A stretch of DNA of 64,000 nt. Source: Coprinopsis marcescibilis (taxonomy: Eukaryota > Basidiomycota > Agaricomycetes > Agaricales > Psathyrellaceae). Of this stretch, positions 10,901 through 23,027 are shown piece by piece. The first letter of the stretch is position 1. Each line of letters begins with the position of its first letter. The notes below the pieces were generated by a model. The model was given only the letters and a program-made list of their open reading frames with translations. It ran no database searches and was not told the origin of the DNA. The translations under genes and the position numbers were made by a program. The stretch lies in the NCBI GenBank assembly GCA_004369085.1, contig ML210147.1, positions 124,001 to 188,000 of the forward strand, read 5' to 3'.

Positions 10901-12081
10901 CTCAGCAAGAATCTTTGGTTGATAAGACGAAAACCTTTCTCTCAATCATCAAGTCACCTCCCGCCACTTCTGTGCCGAAAGCACTTCCACGACCGTTGCT
11001 TTTGAATTCGGTCGCACCAATCACCGCTTCGCCCGTATTGCGTGCTACTACCCCTGATTCTGACTGGGCCGAAGTCATGAAGGCCAAGAAGAGATACCTG
11101 AGCAACAGAGATTCTCGGTCATCCATCTCTTCGCTGTCTCCCTCAGAGGCTATGAAGTCAAGCAGATCTGACTGGGATTCAGACTCGGGCAGTCGAGTCG
11201 TGCCGTTGAACCGGCGCTCCATTTCGCCCATGGCGCCGGGTTATCGCATGAAAAAGGTTTTGGGAAGTCCAACGCTTTCAACGACATCGCCTGTCAGTGC
11301 GTCTTCCACTTTCTCGGCGATATCCCCAAGTCCTATCGAATCACGGGTGCGATCAGCACCTGCAATGACTGGTACGATGGCAAAACCCACACATAAATTG
11401 GTCTCAGGGCAGGATGATTCAATAAAAGACACAGAGGAACCTTTTGCGGACTTTCCCACAAAGTCAGACGTAATCCCTGAGCCCAAACCCCTCACCAAAC
11501 TTCGCCTTGACACCAAAGTTTCCGTTCCTAGTGGCGGTTTGCCAACTGATGATGCGGACGCACCATCCTCTGCTATTTTGTCTCGCCATTCAAGAGTAAG
11601 ATCCAGGCGACAGATAAAGCCACCGAACCTGCAGCTCAAAGCAGCAGCTGCGAAGGCACAGTCACCGCTCGACAAGACACCCCACGCTTCGACAAACACC
11701 AGCCTTACAGTAGACTGGCCCGTGGGCGAGATAGAAGTCGCATCGACGCCCAAAGCCAGCTCTTTCGACGCGAGCGATACTGACACCGGCGATGCTGGAC
11801 CGCCCGTTTCTCCTCGGGCGAGGCGAAGAAAGGTATCGACCAGCGAGAACAGAGATCGCTCGACTGCGAGAAGGCCATCACACGACGAACAGGAACCTCG
11901 AGTGCGAAAGATATCGAATGCTAGGACGCGCAAGACATCAAACGAAAACAGGGAAGTAAAGAGGTCGTATCGCAGAGAAAGTGAGGCGGAGGAGGGTGAT
12001 GATGAAGGATACGACGAGTTACTCAGCGCATATGAAAGCGAGGATAACGTTATCATCTCGAAACGGGTTTCGACGCATTAG
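7908..12081 (+). CDS. IST1 domain joined in frame to a TBC (Rab-GAP-like) domain and a long disordered tail
   Basis: The N-terminus (MAALEWDPSAIR, intron, SHLRLTRQRLGQLQVKLDSE ... LVREDTYGDLLDLLENEI) is an IST1 domain, the ESCRT-III-associated module that binds Did2 and Vps4. It continues through IIFTAPYIPCKELAILRTTI to PMPSASMSNAYLSNVARSYG. A 48-nt intron starting GTGAGC keeps the frame into ILPVLSEILNPPPSESIDLT, GIPDEPAWLRPRIWK and LFFGVLPKKRDSWRQEMSKQ, the start of a TBC1D13-type TBC domain. Later TBC blocks are ADTFWLFEAIVAEFSEL and FLIWDALFARL. The tail of about 600 residues is Ser-rich and charged. At the TBC Gln-finger position the sequence reads NPGRFSPHI where active members read NPGxxYVQG, so catalysis is probably lost. 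The intron at 8237-8297 appears to be GC-AG. The alternative is two separate genes with an IST1 stop at 8640. Confidence 0.75.
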
Positions 12082-12164
12082 CTTCAATTAGACGACTTGC
12101 AGGTCAACTTAATATCTCTATGCATCATCTTATCGGACAATTTGCAAGCAGGACATTTTTAGAA

Positions 12165-12888
12165 TCATCGCAATGCACTATTTTTGCTTGGTAGTAACTG
12201 AAGTGAATCCTCGTACACTACTTGGAGCACAGGGAAGTGTGGCAACAGATTCTTATGGTTTCATTAGTCGTTGCTGGAGTGTTTATGAAACCTGGATGCA
12301 TACCGGAAAAGCTATCTGCATGGCACTGCGATCTGGAGTCGGGCGAGTCACTACAGCGATGTAGTACCGAACGTCCCAACCAAAGAGGGCTTCGTTGATG
12401 ATCAATTCGTCGAATATCGAGAACGGAATGAAGACCCTGCTCGTGGATAGCACACGGGATTTGAATCCAAAATGGGTTTCAAATTGAATTCCGTGGGATG
12501 GGAAGACGACAATGGCATCTTTTACTTTGCTTCAGAATAATTAACATCCAATGAATGCTTGCCAACTCACCAAAGACTACGCCGAAGAATATGCTCTTGA
12601 ATAGCACAGACAGAATCACTGCAACGCCAATGTATTGAGTCGGACCTGGAGCCTGTAGAAGATGCAATTAATCGCCACCGACAGGCAACGAAGGCACATG
12701 AGGCTGACCGTGAGCAACATACACCATACAAGCAGGAACAGGGACGCCAGGATGCCTTGCATCAAGCATTTGGCGGTGTGTTGGAAGCCGGAAGCCTTCA
12801 GATTCTGGATTCTATACTCCCGGTATTGATGACATTTTGCGATAGTGAATTCTGGGTGTGTAACAGGAAGAGGTTGGATGCGTTGCAT
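12165..12888 (-). CDS. GPI15: PIG-H / Gpi15 subunit of GPI-GlcNAc transferase
   Basis: The exons read MQRIQPLPVTHPEFTIAKCH ... LMQGILASLFLL, then APGPTQYIGVAVILSVLFKS, then DAIVVFPSHGIQFETHFGFK, and finally NLLPHFPVLQVVYEDSLQLL before the stop at 12165. The PIG-H block is clear: GIQFETHFG, RVFIPFSIFDELIINEA and WDVRYYIAVV, with a hydrophobic hairpin before it. PIG-H is part of the ER complex that adds GlcNAc to phosphatidylinositol, the first step of GPI-anchor synthesis. The gene has three introns of about 50-80 nt. It converges with the IST1-TBC gene, with only 83 nt between the two stops, and is followed upstream by two other minus-strand membrane protein genes. Confidence 0.85.
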
Positions 12889-13046
12889 TCATGGACGAGT
12901 TGAGGAAAGAAGTATTAGCCAGTGTTTGAACAGCAGCTGTTCGGGCAACACGCTGATCGCAACTCAAAATAACATCAATTCCATCAATACATTCAGTACT
13001 TCAATCAAACCGTCCATTATCCAAGACAGACTAAGGTATCATAGTA

Positions 13047-13995
13047 TTATGCACTAACTACAGTAGCTCGTGGGTGGATCCTGTTCAAGATTCTAAAAGA
13101 AAGGATGGCAAGCAGCGCAGCTCCTGCATAAATAACAACCCGAACTTCGAATGGACTTTGTGTCAAGAACGGATATGGGACTTTCAAACGCTGTGTCAGG
13201 AGCCCTTCAACATAGTACTGGATAGACCCAACTCACAGACGCCATCGTTTCTGGCTGCACAGTGTTCCACCCAGGCACCATAGAAACAGGCATACAACCC
13301 AACGACGAGAGGCACCCCTATGTTTACCTCTTTCCTCCGATACTTGGGTTCGAACGCGAGAAAGTCCACCAACAGAGATATAGCAGGTACTGCATGCAAC
13401 GGAAAGTCGACGGAGAGCGGTAGTCTGAACGGCGGTGGGGCGATTTCCGAGCTTGAAGGAGTGGAAGGATTTCCGGGCCCTGCTCGCGGATCTATGATCA
13501 AATGAGGGAAGAGCAGTAACAAAGTCCAATAAATGGAAGATATTATAACGGCAAGCTGCAAGCACTAATCAGTACCCGAACAGACGAGAAGGCCTCAATA
13601 ACGCACAGGCATTGCTGCAATGAAGAAGCATCGTCTAATTCCTCGCAATAAAGCTGTGGAAGGCATTTAGCTCTGTGACCCAAAGTGAATGATAGCTTGG
13701 AAACATACGCTTCAGCGGTGGTATCAGATCCATTGTAGCACCAATTAGCATTGTGAGTACCGCAAATGCCAGACTAACGCGTATTGGGTATTAGTTTAGT
13801 GCACGGCCAGTGTTAGGGACAGACGGTACAGTACCCTTGCATGGTCAGGTATTGCAGATGTCCGCCATACTGGTTGCGAATTACTATGTCTATTTGCAAG
13901 TTTCCAATGTTACGGAACCCCTGAACCATGATAGCCGCAGACGCCAGGCGAAACAAAGGCCTGAGGAGTGATAAACCAGAGCCAGGAGCCGACAT
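13047..13995 (-). CDS. FAR-17a/AIG1-like integral membrane protein
   Basis: The reading starts MSAPGSGLSLLRPLFRLASA and continues through GGHLQYLTMQ, LAFAVLTMLIGATMDLIPPL, VIISSIYWTLLLLFPHLIID, SVDFPLHAVPAISLLVDFLA and VPLVVGLYACFYGAWVEHCA, ending SPFEVRVVIYAGAALLAILS and a stop at 13047. About six hydrophobic segments, the His in FPLHAVPA and the Tyr/Trp/His-rich sixth segment match the FAR-17a/AIG1 family. Animal AIG1/ADTRP members are threonine hydrolases of fatty acid esters of hydroxy fatty acids; the same activity here is inference. There are four introns. The start lies 145 nt from the end of the MFS gene, also on the minus strand. Confidence 0.78.
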
Positions 13996-14139
13996 GGTGG
14001 TGACGAAGAGAGGACCTGTTTCAAGTGGGGCCGGCTCAGCTCAGCCCGGCTGATGATGCCCATCAATTGAATTCTATGTTGGCTCTTAAGCCCAAATATT
14101 ATATTATACACAAAACAGATGGAGCATGACATGTATGTA

Positions 14140-15881
14140 TCAGAGACAGTGCTTCCACCGTCCCCCGAGAATGAAAGTGATAAGTAGAGACAAAATGCAG
14201 GTTAACACGGCGACATTAAAGGTCGTTTGCCAGCAAACGCGGCCTTGACATATAGAGCCTTCACTCGCATGGGATTCCGAGATGAAAGCGTATAGATAGG
14301 AGAAGATAGGATTACCGACAAATGGCGCATACATCAAAACGCCGAAATTTCGACCTAGATTCTTCATTCCCCAGATTGAAGACGTGATGCTTGGACTAGG
14401 AAGGGTGGTTGAGTAATTATCTGGCGTTCAGAACGACGCAGCACACGTACAGGACAGTGAACACAGCGCTGTAACCTATGCCAGTACCGACACTGCATGA
14501 CGAAATTGTCAGTATGAGTATATCTGGTAGGGGGCGACTAACCTGAGGACCCAGATATCATCGCGGGTGAGGACATAAGTGCTTGTCCACCAGAATGTCC
14601 ATGCCAGGATCAGTGAAGAGATCGAAAGAAAAGTAATGCGAGTAATTCTATGTCGCCGGGGGAAAACCTGCAAACCTGTTGGTAATGAGGAAGCTGCAGG
14701 CGAAATGAAGTCTGCCAAGAGCCCGACTGATATACGAGAAAATGTGTTCGATAAAGAGAGGAGCTTGACTTGTCGAGCTGTGAAAGATTGTGCAGAGGAG
14801 TCCCCGATGTTTTCTATTGTGTATGGAGGGAGCGAAACAACAATGGTTCCGATGTTGGAGATGACCATCTCGGACTTGATTTACACATCAGGTAACGAAC
14901 GTATTTGGAGATGATAGATTACGCACCGCGCCAAGAGTCACTACACATACAAGTGCAAGTAACCAGAAGTCACTTGTCTGGAGAACGGCGAGAAGCGTTT
15001 GTTGTTGATGGATGGGAGGTTTCTGATTGGATAATAGCGGAGTGGTCTCTTCACTGGCGTCACGATAATCTTGAGATTCTGCGGCGCTTTCTAATCCCTC
15101 ATTTGATGTAGGGGTTGCGTTAATGTATAAGGAGAACGCTCCTGATATGTACACGAGGAAGGTTGAGAGCGACAAGAAGGCCGAGAAACGTGTAACGTCC
15201 AAGGTTTCTGTTGTTCGCTCCGTAAACCAGTTGGAGGCAATCACAGAGAGGAACAGTGGGGATAGCCCAAATAGCGCCATGCTTGCCCCAGAAGCAATTC
15301 CAATGTGTCGCGGAAATATCCTCGAAGCGGCAAAGAGAGATGAGAAATAACTGGTTGACAATTAGGCTCGTTGCGATGTTGAACTAGAGATTTCGGGACG
15401 TACGCAAATACTGTCCCTAAGCCAGCGAGCAAAAACGAGAAAGTGAGCCACCGAAACATCGCTATAGAGTCTGACGCGGTTGGATCGTCCGGGCTGAAGT
15501 AAATCTGGGCAGAGAACCCTCCGAAGCCGGCAGCGAAGAGGACAGCGGCAATGAGGGAGCATAACGCTGGACCATAGACATCGATAACTTTCCCAACACC
15601 TGAAGCAACGGTATACTGGCTCATCATGCCACTGGAGCGATTTCAGACGTAATTCACCCTAAAAGTCGAATAACGTACGCTAAGACGATGGTCGTTAACT
15701 GGGGCTGGGTGAGCTTCAAGTGACTCGCAAGGATTGGCGACATTAATGGGAATGTGAATATTCCACCTGCACATACTCTGTAGAAAAGACCGTTGGACCT
15801 ACGGCAATGCTAACAAGACAAAGAAACTCACGCGTTCAATGCAATGGCCACGCAGGCCAATGTCCCTCGGAACAGAGTCAT
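14140..15881 (-). CDS. MFS transporter, MCH1 / nodulin-like type
   Basis: The start MTLFRGTLACVAIALNA is followed by GGIFTFPLMSPILASHLKLT, MMSQYTVASGVGKVIDVYGP, SLIAAVLFAAGFGGFSAQIY, MFRWLTFSFLLAGLGTVFAY and SSLFAASRIFPRHIGIASGA. A loop with the dileucine-type TTPLLS motif follows, then a second half that includes LLSLSNTFSRISVGLLADFI and NLGRNFGVLMYAPFVGNPIF. About twelve membrane segments and the acidic TTPLL loop fit the MCH1/nodulin-like branch of the major facilitator superfamily. Yeast MCH1 resembles monocarboxylate transporters, but its substrate is uncertain. Several introns fall at membrane-segment borders. The gene is divergent from argininosuccinate lyase, 330 nt away. Confidence 0.8.
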
Positions 15882-16211
15882 GTTGACTGTGATTGCCTTT
15901 GCCAGAGGCAACAAAGGGTATCTATGAGGTACGAATGTCGGATAATGGTGGTACGAATGCGTAGGGAGTGTCGAGCAGACCCCCTCGTCAATTGGAAGGT
16001 GGTGGTCCCAGTCAGAGCTGTGTTCCAGTTGAACAGCAGGAGTGCTGGCAGCTCTTGGATCAATTTGATTCGCCCATTAGTCTCAAGCCCAACGTCACAA
16101 TAACCCAATTTAGCTCACCATCAAAAGCTATCACCAGATAACATCTCCGATTTCGACCCGAACCAATTTCAGCTTGCCCAGAAATTTGTTTCCGACATCC
16201 ACCACAAAAAT
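15882..16211. other. Divergent promoter region between the MFS and ARG4 genes
   Basis: 330 nt between the two start codons of oppositely oriented genes. No gene or clear binding site was recognised. Confidence 0.5.
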
Positions 16212-17979
16212 ATGGCAGAACAACCAACGAAGCAGAAACTCTGGGGCGGTCGTTTCACCGGGAAAACCGACCCTTTGTGCGTAGTGTTCAGGTTCAGACA
16301 GGAAATATGACTCACTGTATGATAACAGAATGCATGCCTTCAATCAGTCTTTGAAGTATGACCAGAGAATGCACGATGCAGACATCCGCGGGTCCATTGC
16401 ATATGCGAAGGCCTTGACCAAGGTCGGGATACTAACTGCGGAGGAGGAAGTTGAGATGGTCAAAGGGTTGGAGATAGTCGGGAAGGAATGGGCAGACGGC
16501 GTCGTATGTAAACCGTCGCTTTCATTTTGCCCATGAAGTTTAACGCTGCCAAAGTTCGTTCCCCAAGAAGACGACGAAGATATCCACACTGCCAACGAAC
16601 GTCGTCTCGGAGAACTTATCGGTTCGCTTAGTGGAAAACTCCATACCGGTCGCTCAAGGAACGATCAAGTCGCGACTGACATGCGCTTATGGCTCTTGGA
16701 TCAGCTTCAGGACATAGAACAGGGTCTTAGAGGCCTCCTCAGCGTACTGGTTGAGCGTGCTGACAAGGAGGTTGATTATCTACTGCCAGGATACACTCAT
16801 TTGCAAGTCAGTTGTTGTTGCTATCCGTTCTTGTGTTCACAAGCGCTAAACTATCTGCAGAGGGGACAACCCATCCGCTGGGCTCATTTCCTTCTCTCGC
16901 ATGCTTCGTCCTTCAAGTGTGATCTTGAACGCCTCCACCAACTAAAGCCGAGAATCTCAGTTCTCCCTCTTGGTAGTGGCCCCCTTGCAGGAAACCCTTT
17001 CCTAGTTGACCGCGAATTCCTGAGGAAGGAACTTGGATTCGACTCCATCGCTGAGAACAGCATGTGGGGTGTCGGTGACCGCGACTTTATCGTCGAGTTC
17101 ATGATGTGGGCTAGTTTGACCATGACACACATTAGCCGTTTGGCAGAGGACCTCATTATCTATTCAACCGCCGAGTTTGGATTCGTTTCTTTGAGCGACG
17201 CTTACAGGTAAGACATTGCCTATCGACTTCACCGATTTGGCGTTGAATCTCTATCTTAGCACGGGATCCAGCATCATGCCTCAAAAGAAAAACCCCGACT
17301 CCTTGGAATTGCTGCGAGGTAAATCTGGCAGGATTTTCGGAAATGTACGCAGCAAGATTGCATCGTTCTGCTGTACACATGCCTAACTACAGTCAAAGAT
17401 GGCTGGCTTCGTCATGACTTTGAAGGGACTCCCTTCGACCTATAATAAGGATCTTCAAGAAGATAAAGAACCCCTGTTTGACAGCGTCGACAACATTTCC
17501 GCCTCGCTCAAGATCGCGGAAGGTGTAATTGCCACTTTGGATGTGCGTTCGGTCCTCATAAAGCGTATGCATATGCATTCCTGATCCCAGGCATATAGGT
17601 TCACAGCGACAAAATGCGAAATGCCCTCACTGTTGATGTCCTCGCTACCGACTTGGCAGAATACCTTGTTAGGAAAGGGGTACGGAGCACAAAATCTACC
17701 CCTGCTCATCTACTAATAAAGTAAACTATCTCGCAGATGCCGTTCCGCGAAACTCACCACATCTCTGGTCGTGCGGTCGCGTTGGCTGAGTCTAGGGGCA
17801 GCCAACTTAACGACCTGACAATAGAAGATTTCAAGAAGCTTAACCCTCTGTTCGAAGCTGATGTTGCGGACGTTTTCAACTTTGATACCAGTGTGGAACG
17901 ACGGGATGCTATTGGAGGGACGAGCCGTAGGATGGTGCAGCGTCAAGTCTCGATTCTTCGTGACTTCTTGAAAAACTAA
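16212..17979 (+). CDS. ARG4: Argininosuccinate lyase
   Basis: The protein begins [20 protein letters not shown] and carries the substrate-binding [16 protein letters not shown] segment, the His in [16 protein letters not shown], and the family signature [20 protein letters not shown] with the catalytic Ser. The enzyme splits argininosuccinate to arginine and fumarate, the last step of arginine synthesis, in the cytosol as a homotetramer. Introns fall after KTDPL, after WADGV, after YTHLQ, after LSDAY, around the GNMAGF joint and twice later. The length of about 465 residues is normal. The C-terminus reads [16 protein letters not shown]. Confidence 0.96.
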
Positions 17980-18237
17980 AGTGTAGAACAGAGGAAAAGA
18001 AATGTATTCAAAAATAATGACATTGCATTATCCGGCGTTGTGTGATGTGTCGTTGTCGCAGACAAGCAAAGGTCCCGAACAGTGGGGCGGTGATATAATG
18101 ATTGCATCTGTTTGTTGTCACCGCCCACGAAGTACGCAGTGGCTAGACCTTGTTGCTGTACTTTGCCGCCCTCTTCTTCTCTGTGTACCGCTAGGTCGTT
18201 ACCACCAAAACCCACCTTCTCACAACAATAAATAATC

Positions 18238-19655
18238 ATGGCAAGAGACAGGCTGGCCGCTATGCGTGTACGTGCAGTTTCCAAGTGACATTGACTTGGG
18301 GACCAAACTAAATCTTACGACCTTTCTCAGGCCCAACAGCAGGGCATGAATGCCGACTAGTGCGTTCGCAGTTAAAACAGTGTGACACTGGGGCTAATTC
18401 AAGGATTTTGAACAGTAACTACAACCCGACGCAGGCGTCGGGGAGGCAGAATCAATACGAAATGTCCGATGTAAATGGAAGCAGGACGTATGTGGCCCAC
18501 ACACCCGCAGCGAATTCGTCAGACCCCATGGCTGCGTTTTATTCAGAGGTGCGAATGCTCAAGTATATGCTCCGTCCTATGTGCCCTAATCTGGTTGACC
18601 CCGTTTCTGTAGATTGGATCTATTCAAGACTCGATACGGGCTTTCAACGAAAATGTCTCCCGCATTGGAGAGCTTCATTCGCGGTCTCTGAATAACATGG
18701 ACGATGCGGTCGCACAACAGAATCACGACGCACTTGATGACCTGGTCAACGAAACTAGTGCGCTGAGCGGTACCCTCAAGCGCAGAATCAAGGCACTTGA
18801 AGCGCAGGGTGCTTCTGGGACAAGCGGACAGATTCGAAAGGGGCAGGTGAGAATTGCAAAGTATACCACTTTTGTCTGGATACTTAATTTGGCATTCGAT
18901 TCTCAAGATTGGTCTTGTGAAAAGCAAATTCGTGGAGGCTATCCAAGCGTACCAATCCGTGGAGCAACAATATCGTACCAAGTACAAACAACGACTGGAA
19001 CGGCAATTCAAGATTGGTGGGTTTCTAATGCATATTGGAGAAAGCCTCTGAGATTGACGACTCGCTATCAGTGAAACCAAATGCCAGCCCAGATGAGGTC
19101 AGGGCAGTCGTCAACAACGAAAATAATGGCCAAATCTTCTCGCAAGCTGTTCGCCCATTTACCTATTTATTGTGTGTTATCGGCTAACTGAGCCCATTAG
19201 TTGATGAACTCTCGGTTCACTGAAGCCCAGAGCGCTTACCGGGAGGTTCAGGAACGACACGAAGACATCAAGCGCATCGAGAAGACCCTCTCCGAGCTTG
19301 CTCAGTTGTTCAATGATGTATGCATTCGACCACGGTGGTTTCAATGGTCAACTAACTGTTTTACCAGATGAGCATTCTCGTTGAACAACAAGACGAAGTC
19401 ATCAATACCATTGAAACACAGGCACATAACGTACAAATGGACACCGAAGCAGGGTCAGTACGGTCTCGTGCACGCTTTCTCAGGCACTAATTGGGTTATC
19501 ATAGCCTGAAACATACAGAGGACGCCGTGAAATCTGCAGCTGCAGCTCGAAAGAAACGGTGGATATGCTTCTTCATCATCCTTCTCGTGATTCTTGCCAT
19601 TGTTGGTGCCATTGTCGGTGCAGTGGTTAGCCAAAACCGAAAGCCTGCTGCTTAA
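18238..19655 (+). CDS. SSO1: Plasma-membrane Qa-SNARE syntaxin (Sso1/2 type)
   Basis: The exons read MARDRLAAMR, AQQQGMNADYNYNPTQASGR, then a segment joined as SIQDSIRAFNENVSRIGELH, the Habc bundle through LNNMDDAVAQQNHDALDDLV and KSKFVEAIQAYQSVEQQYRT, and the SNARE motif from RIEKTLSELAQLFNDMSILV to GLKHTEDAVKSAAAARKKRW. A single C-terminal membrane anchor (ICFFIILLVILAIVGAIVGA) follows. This is a tail-anchored t-SNARE that pairs with Sec9- and Snc-type SNAREs in exocytosis. The very short first exons and an intron starting within the codon at GAC TA|GTGCG explain why no single long ORF shows it. Identity is firm; the choice between Sso1 and Sso2 has no meaning outside yeast. Confidence 0.92.
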
Positions 19656-20120
19656 TTTTCCTTGTTTCATGAAACAATTTGGTGCCTTTGCCGTTAATTC
19701 TTTGTTGCCTATTGGGACATTACTTATCTATTTGTTGATGACGATACCACTTCTATTCTTTCAATCTGGACGAAATCAAACGCTCATGGTTGAAGTTTTT
19801 TTCGATAATCTAAACCCGCTCCTTAATATACTGCTGTTGCATCGAAATTTCGAAGCCAATCAACGCTTGTGCTCTGCTACTCCGCTCCCCGTTTCAGTTG
19901 GTAACAAAACAAATTGTGTGCATTTGAGTCAGACTCGGACGGAATTTGTGTGATCCGGGCTATCTCGCGTGGCTGTGAACCTGACTATGGCTTACGCGGC
20001 CATGGGCAGGATCATATAAAGCCATCCTCTCCTTGTACCAACGGCCTCTGCCTTTCCCCTTTCCGTCTCACCACCAACCAGCAGTCTCAACTCTCCTCCA
20101 GTCGCGCTCTCATACTCATT
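19656..20120. other. Intergenic region with a likely promoter for the AN1 gene
   Basis: 465 nt hold the syntaxin 3' UTR and then a TATA-like box followed by a CT-rich leader just before the next ATG. I saw no gene. Confidence 0.5.
20015..20020 (+). promoter_or_regulatory. Putative TATA box of the AN1 zinc finger gene
   Basis: TATAAA lies about 100 nt before the ATG at 20121, with a pyrimidine-rich leader (CTCTGCCTTTCCCCTTTCC) between. Position and composition fit a core promoter; no experiment supports it. Confidence 0.4.
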
Positions 20121-20423
20121 ATGCCAGCCAAGAAGCGATGCCAATTCCTCATCGGCACTCAGTCGCAATGCTCCTCCGCGGCGCTGCGGATCGTTGGGGA
20201 ATGTCCCCATTGTCAAGCCCAATTTTGCACTTCTGTCAGTACGCTCCCCTGTATCATCCTTAAACCCCAACTCTCGCTAACAAATGTTTCGGTCGAACAG
20301 CACCGACTTCCGGAGCACCATGAGTGTACTCACCTGGAGGATTGTCGGCAACAGGCATTTGAGCGAAACAAGACAAAATTAGAGAGCGAGAGGACAGTTG
20401 CTTCGAAGATTGCCGCGTCATAA
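20121..20423 (+). CDS. Small AN1-type zinc finger protein
   Basis: The reading is MPAKKRCQFLIGTQSQCSSA, ALRIVGECPHCQAQFCTS, an intron of about 60 nt, HRLPEHHECTHLEDCRQQAF and a short charged tail ending KIAAS. The C-x(n)-C ... CPHC ... FC ... HRLPEHHEC ... C pattern gives the full set of AN1 zinc ligands. The protein is about 80 residues, little more than the finger itself. Small fungal AN1 proteins such as Tmc1 and Cuz1 are linked to the proteasome and to metalloid stress; which of these it matches is not decided by the sequence. Confidence 0.85.
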   Translation: MPAKKRCQFLIGTQSQCSSAALRIVGECPHCQAQFCTSVSTLPCIILKPQLSLTNVSVEQHRLPEHHECTHLEDCRQQAFERNKTKLESERTVASKIAAS

Positions 20424-21245
20424 ACAGCACAACCGCTGCTTTCCAGCGTCTGAAGGCCGCGGGCGACCATGCCAGACAAGATCTAGTTCAAGACCGTTTC
20501 TCTCAACACCATTCGTCATCCCATCCCCGCCATTACGATCCACCATTTCACCGAACACTGGCCAAGAGAACTTTCAGACGGGCTTTCCTCGCTATTCACA
20601 GGCTCGTAGCTGCTGGTTGTAACTCTCGGAGATCGGGTCACCCGTTTTAGTCGGGTAGGGCGTCTATCTCAATTTTATATCTATCTTTGGACAATACTAT
20701 CGCTGTACTACCTTTTTGTATTCTTTAATAATTTTGTAATGGCATGTGGACCGTTTTCCTATGTAATTCTGGGCTTTTGAAGAGGAATGAATGAATAACT
20801 GGAACACTGCGTTATTGATAGCTTTCGACTGAGTCACGTTTCTTGTAACCAAGAACGGATAAAAAGCGAAATTAATTCCCAGTTGTAACTTTTCCTGCGA
20901 CCGACCGATCGATAAGGCATTCTTGAGCTTTCTACGTTGTCGCCACAGGGAATTCTGTCGTCGTCATTGCCGGCGCCGTCGTCGAGGTCTGCGCGTTGTT
21001 GTCCTTGTTGATCGCGACTAATAGCAATATCGAGGACAGGTATTATCACGTGTAGCAGGCAACGACCATCCTGACTGTTAGAAGCAGACGCATTGGACCA
21101 AGCACTTGATATCGACTCGTTTTGTGAGTGTGTGGTACCCGGCTCAAACCCAGGTTAATTGCCATGTACAAATTCTCATTCCTCTCTACCACATCCCCCG
21201 CAATACCCCTATTCCGCTCTTGCATTCAAACCAATCCTGATCAAC
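20424..21245. other. Intergenic region of 822 nt, no gene seen
   Basis: It carries the 3' flank of the AN1 gene and the promoter of aspartate aminotransferase. A CACGTG E-box-type hexamer lies near 21047 (TATTATCACGTGTAGC). Minus-strand ORFs here are short and show no recognisable domain. Confidence 0.5.
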
Positions 21246-22896
<1,651 letters not shown>

Positions 22897-23027
22897 ACGT
22901 CATTTTGGTCTGGACTATGTGATGACGTCATGTATGTGGGGCTGTGTATTAGAAGATAATTTGTTTGGGATATATGGGTTGTTATGATATTTGATAGAAT
23001 TGAGTGTGTCGACTTTTGTGTTGAGCC

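Noticed and set aside
11241..12056. Minus-strand ORF of 271 codons
   Set aside because: It lies fully antisense to the Ser-rich tail of the IST1-TBC gene and shows no domain. Long antisense frames are common opposite Ser/Arg-rich coding sequence.
13340..13360. GGGTTCGAAC, a tRNA B-box-like string
   Set aside because: It is inside the FAR-17a/AIG1 coding exon and no A box or cloverleaf arms surround it.
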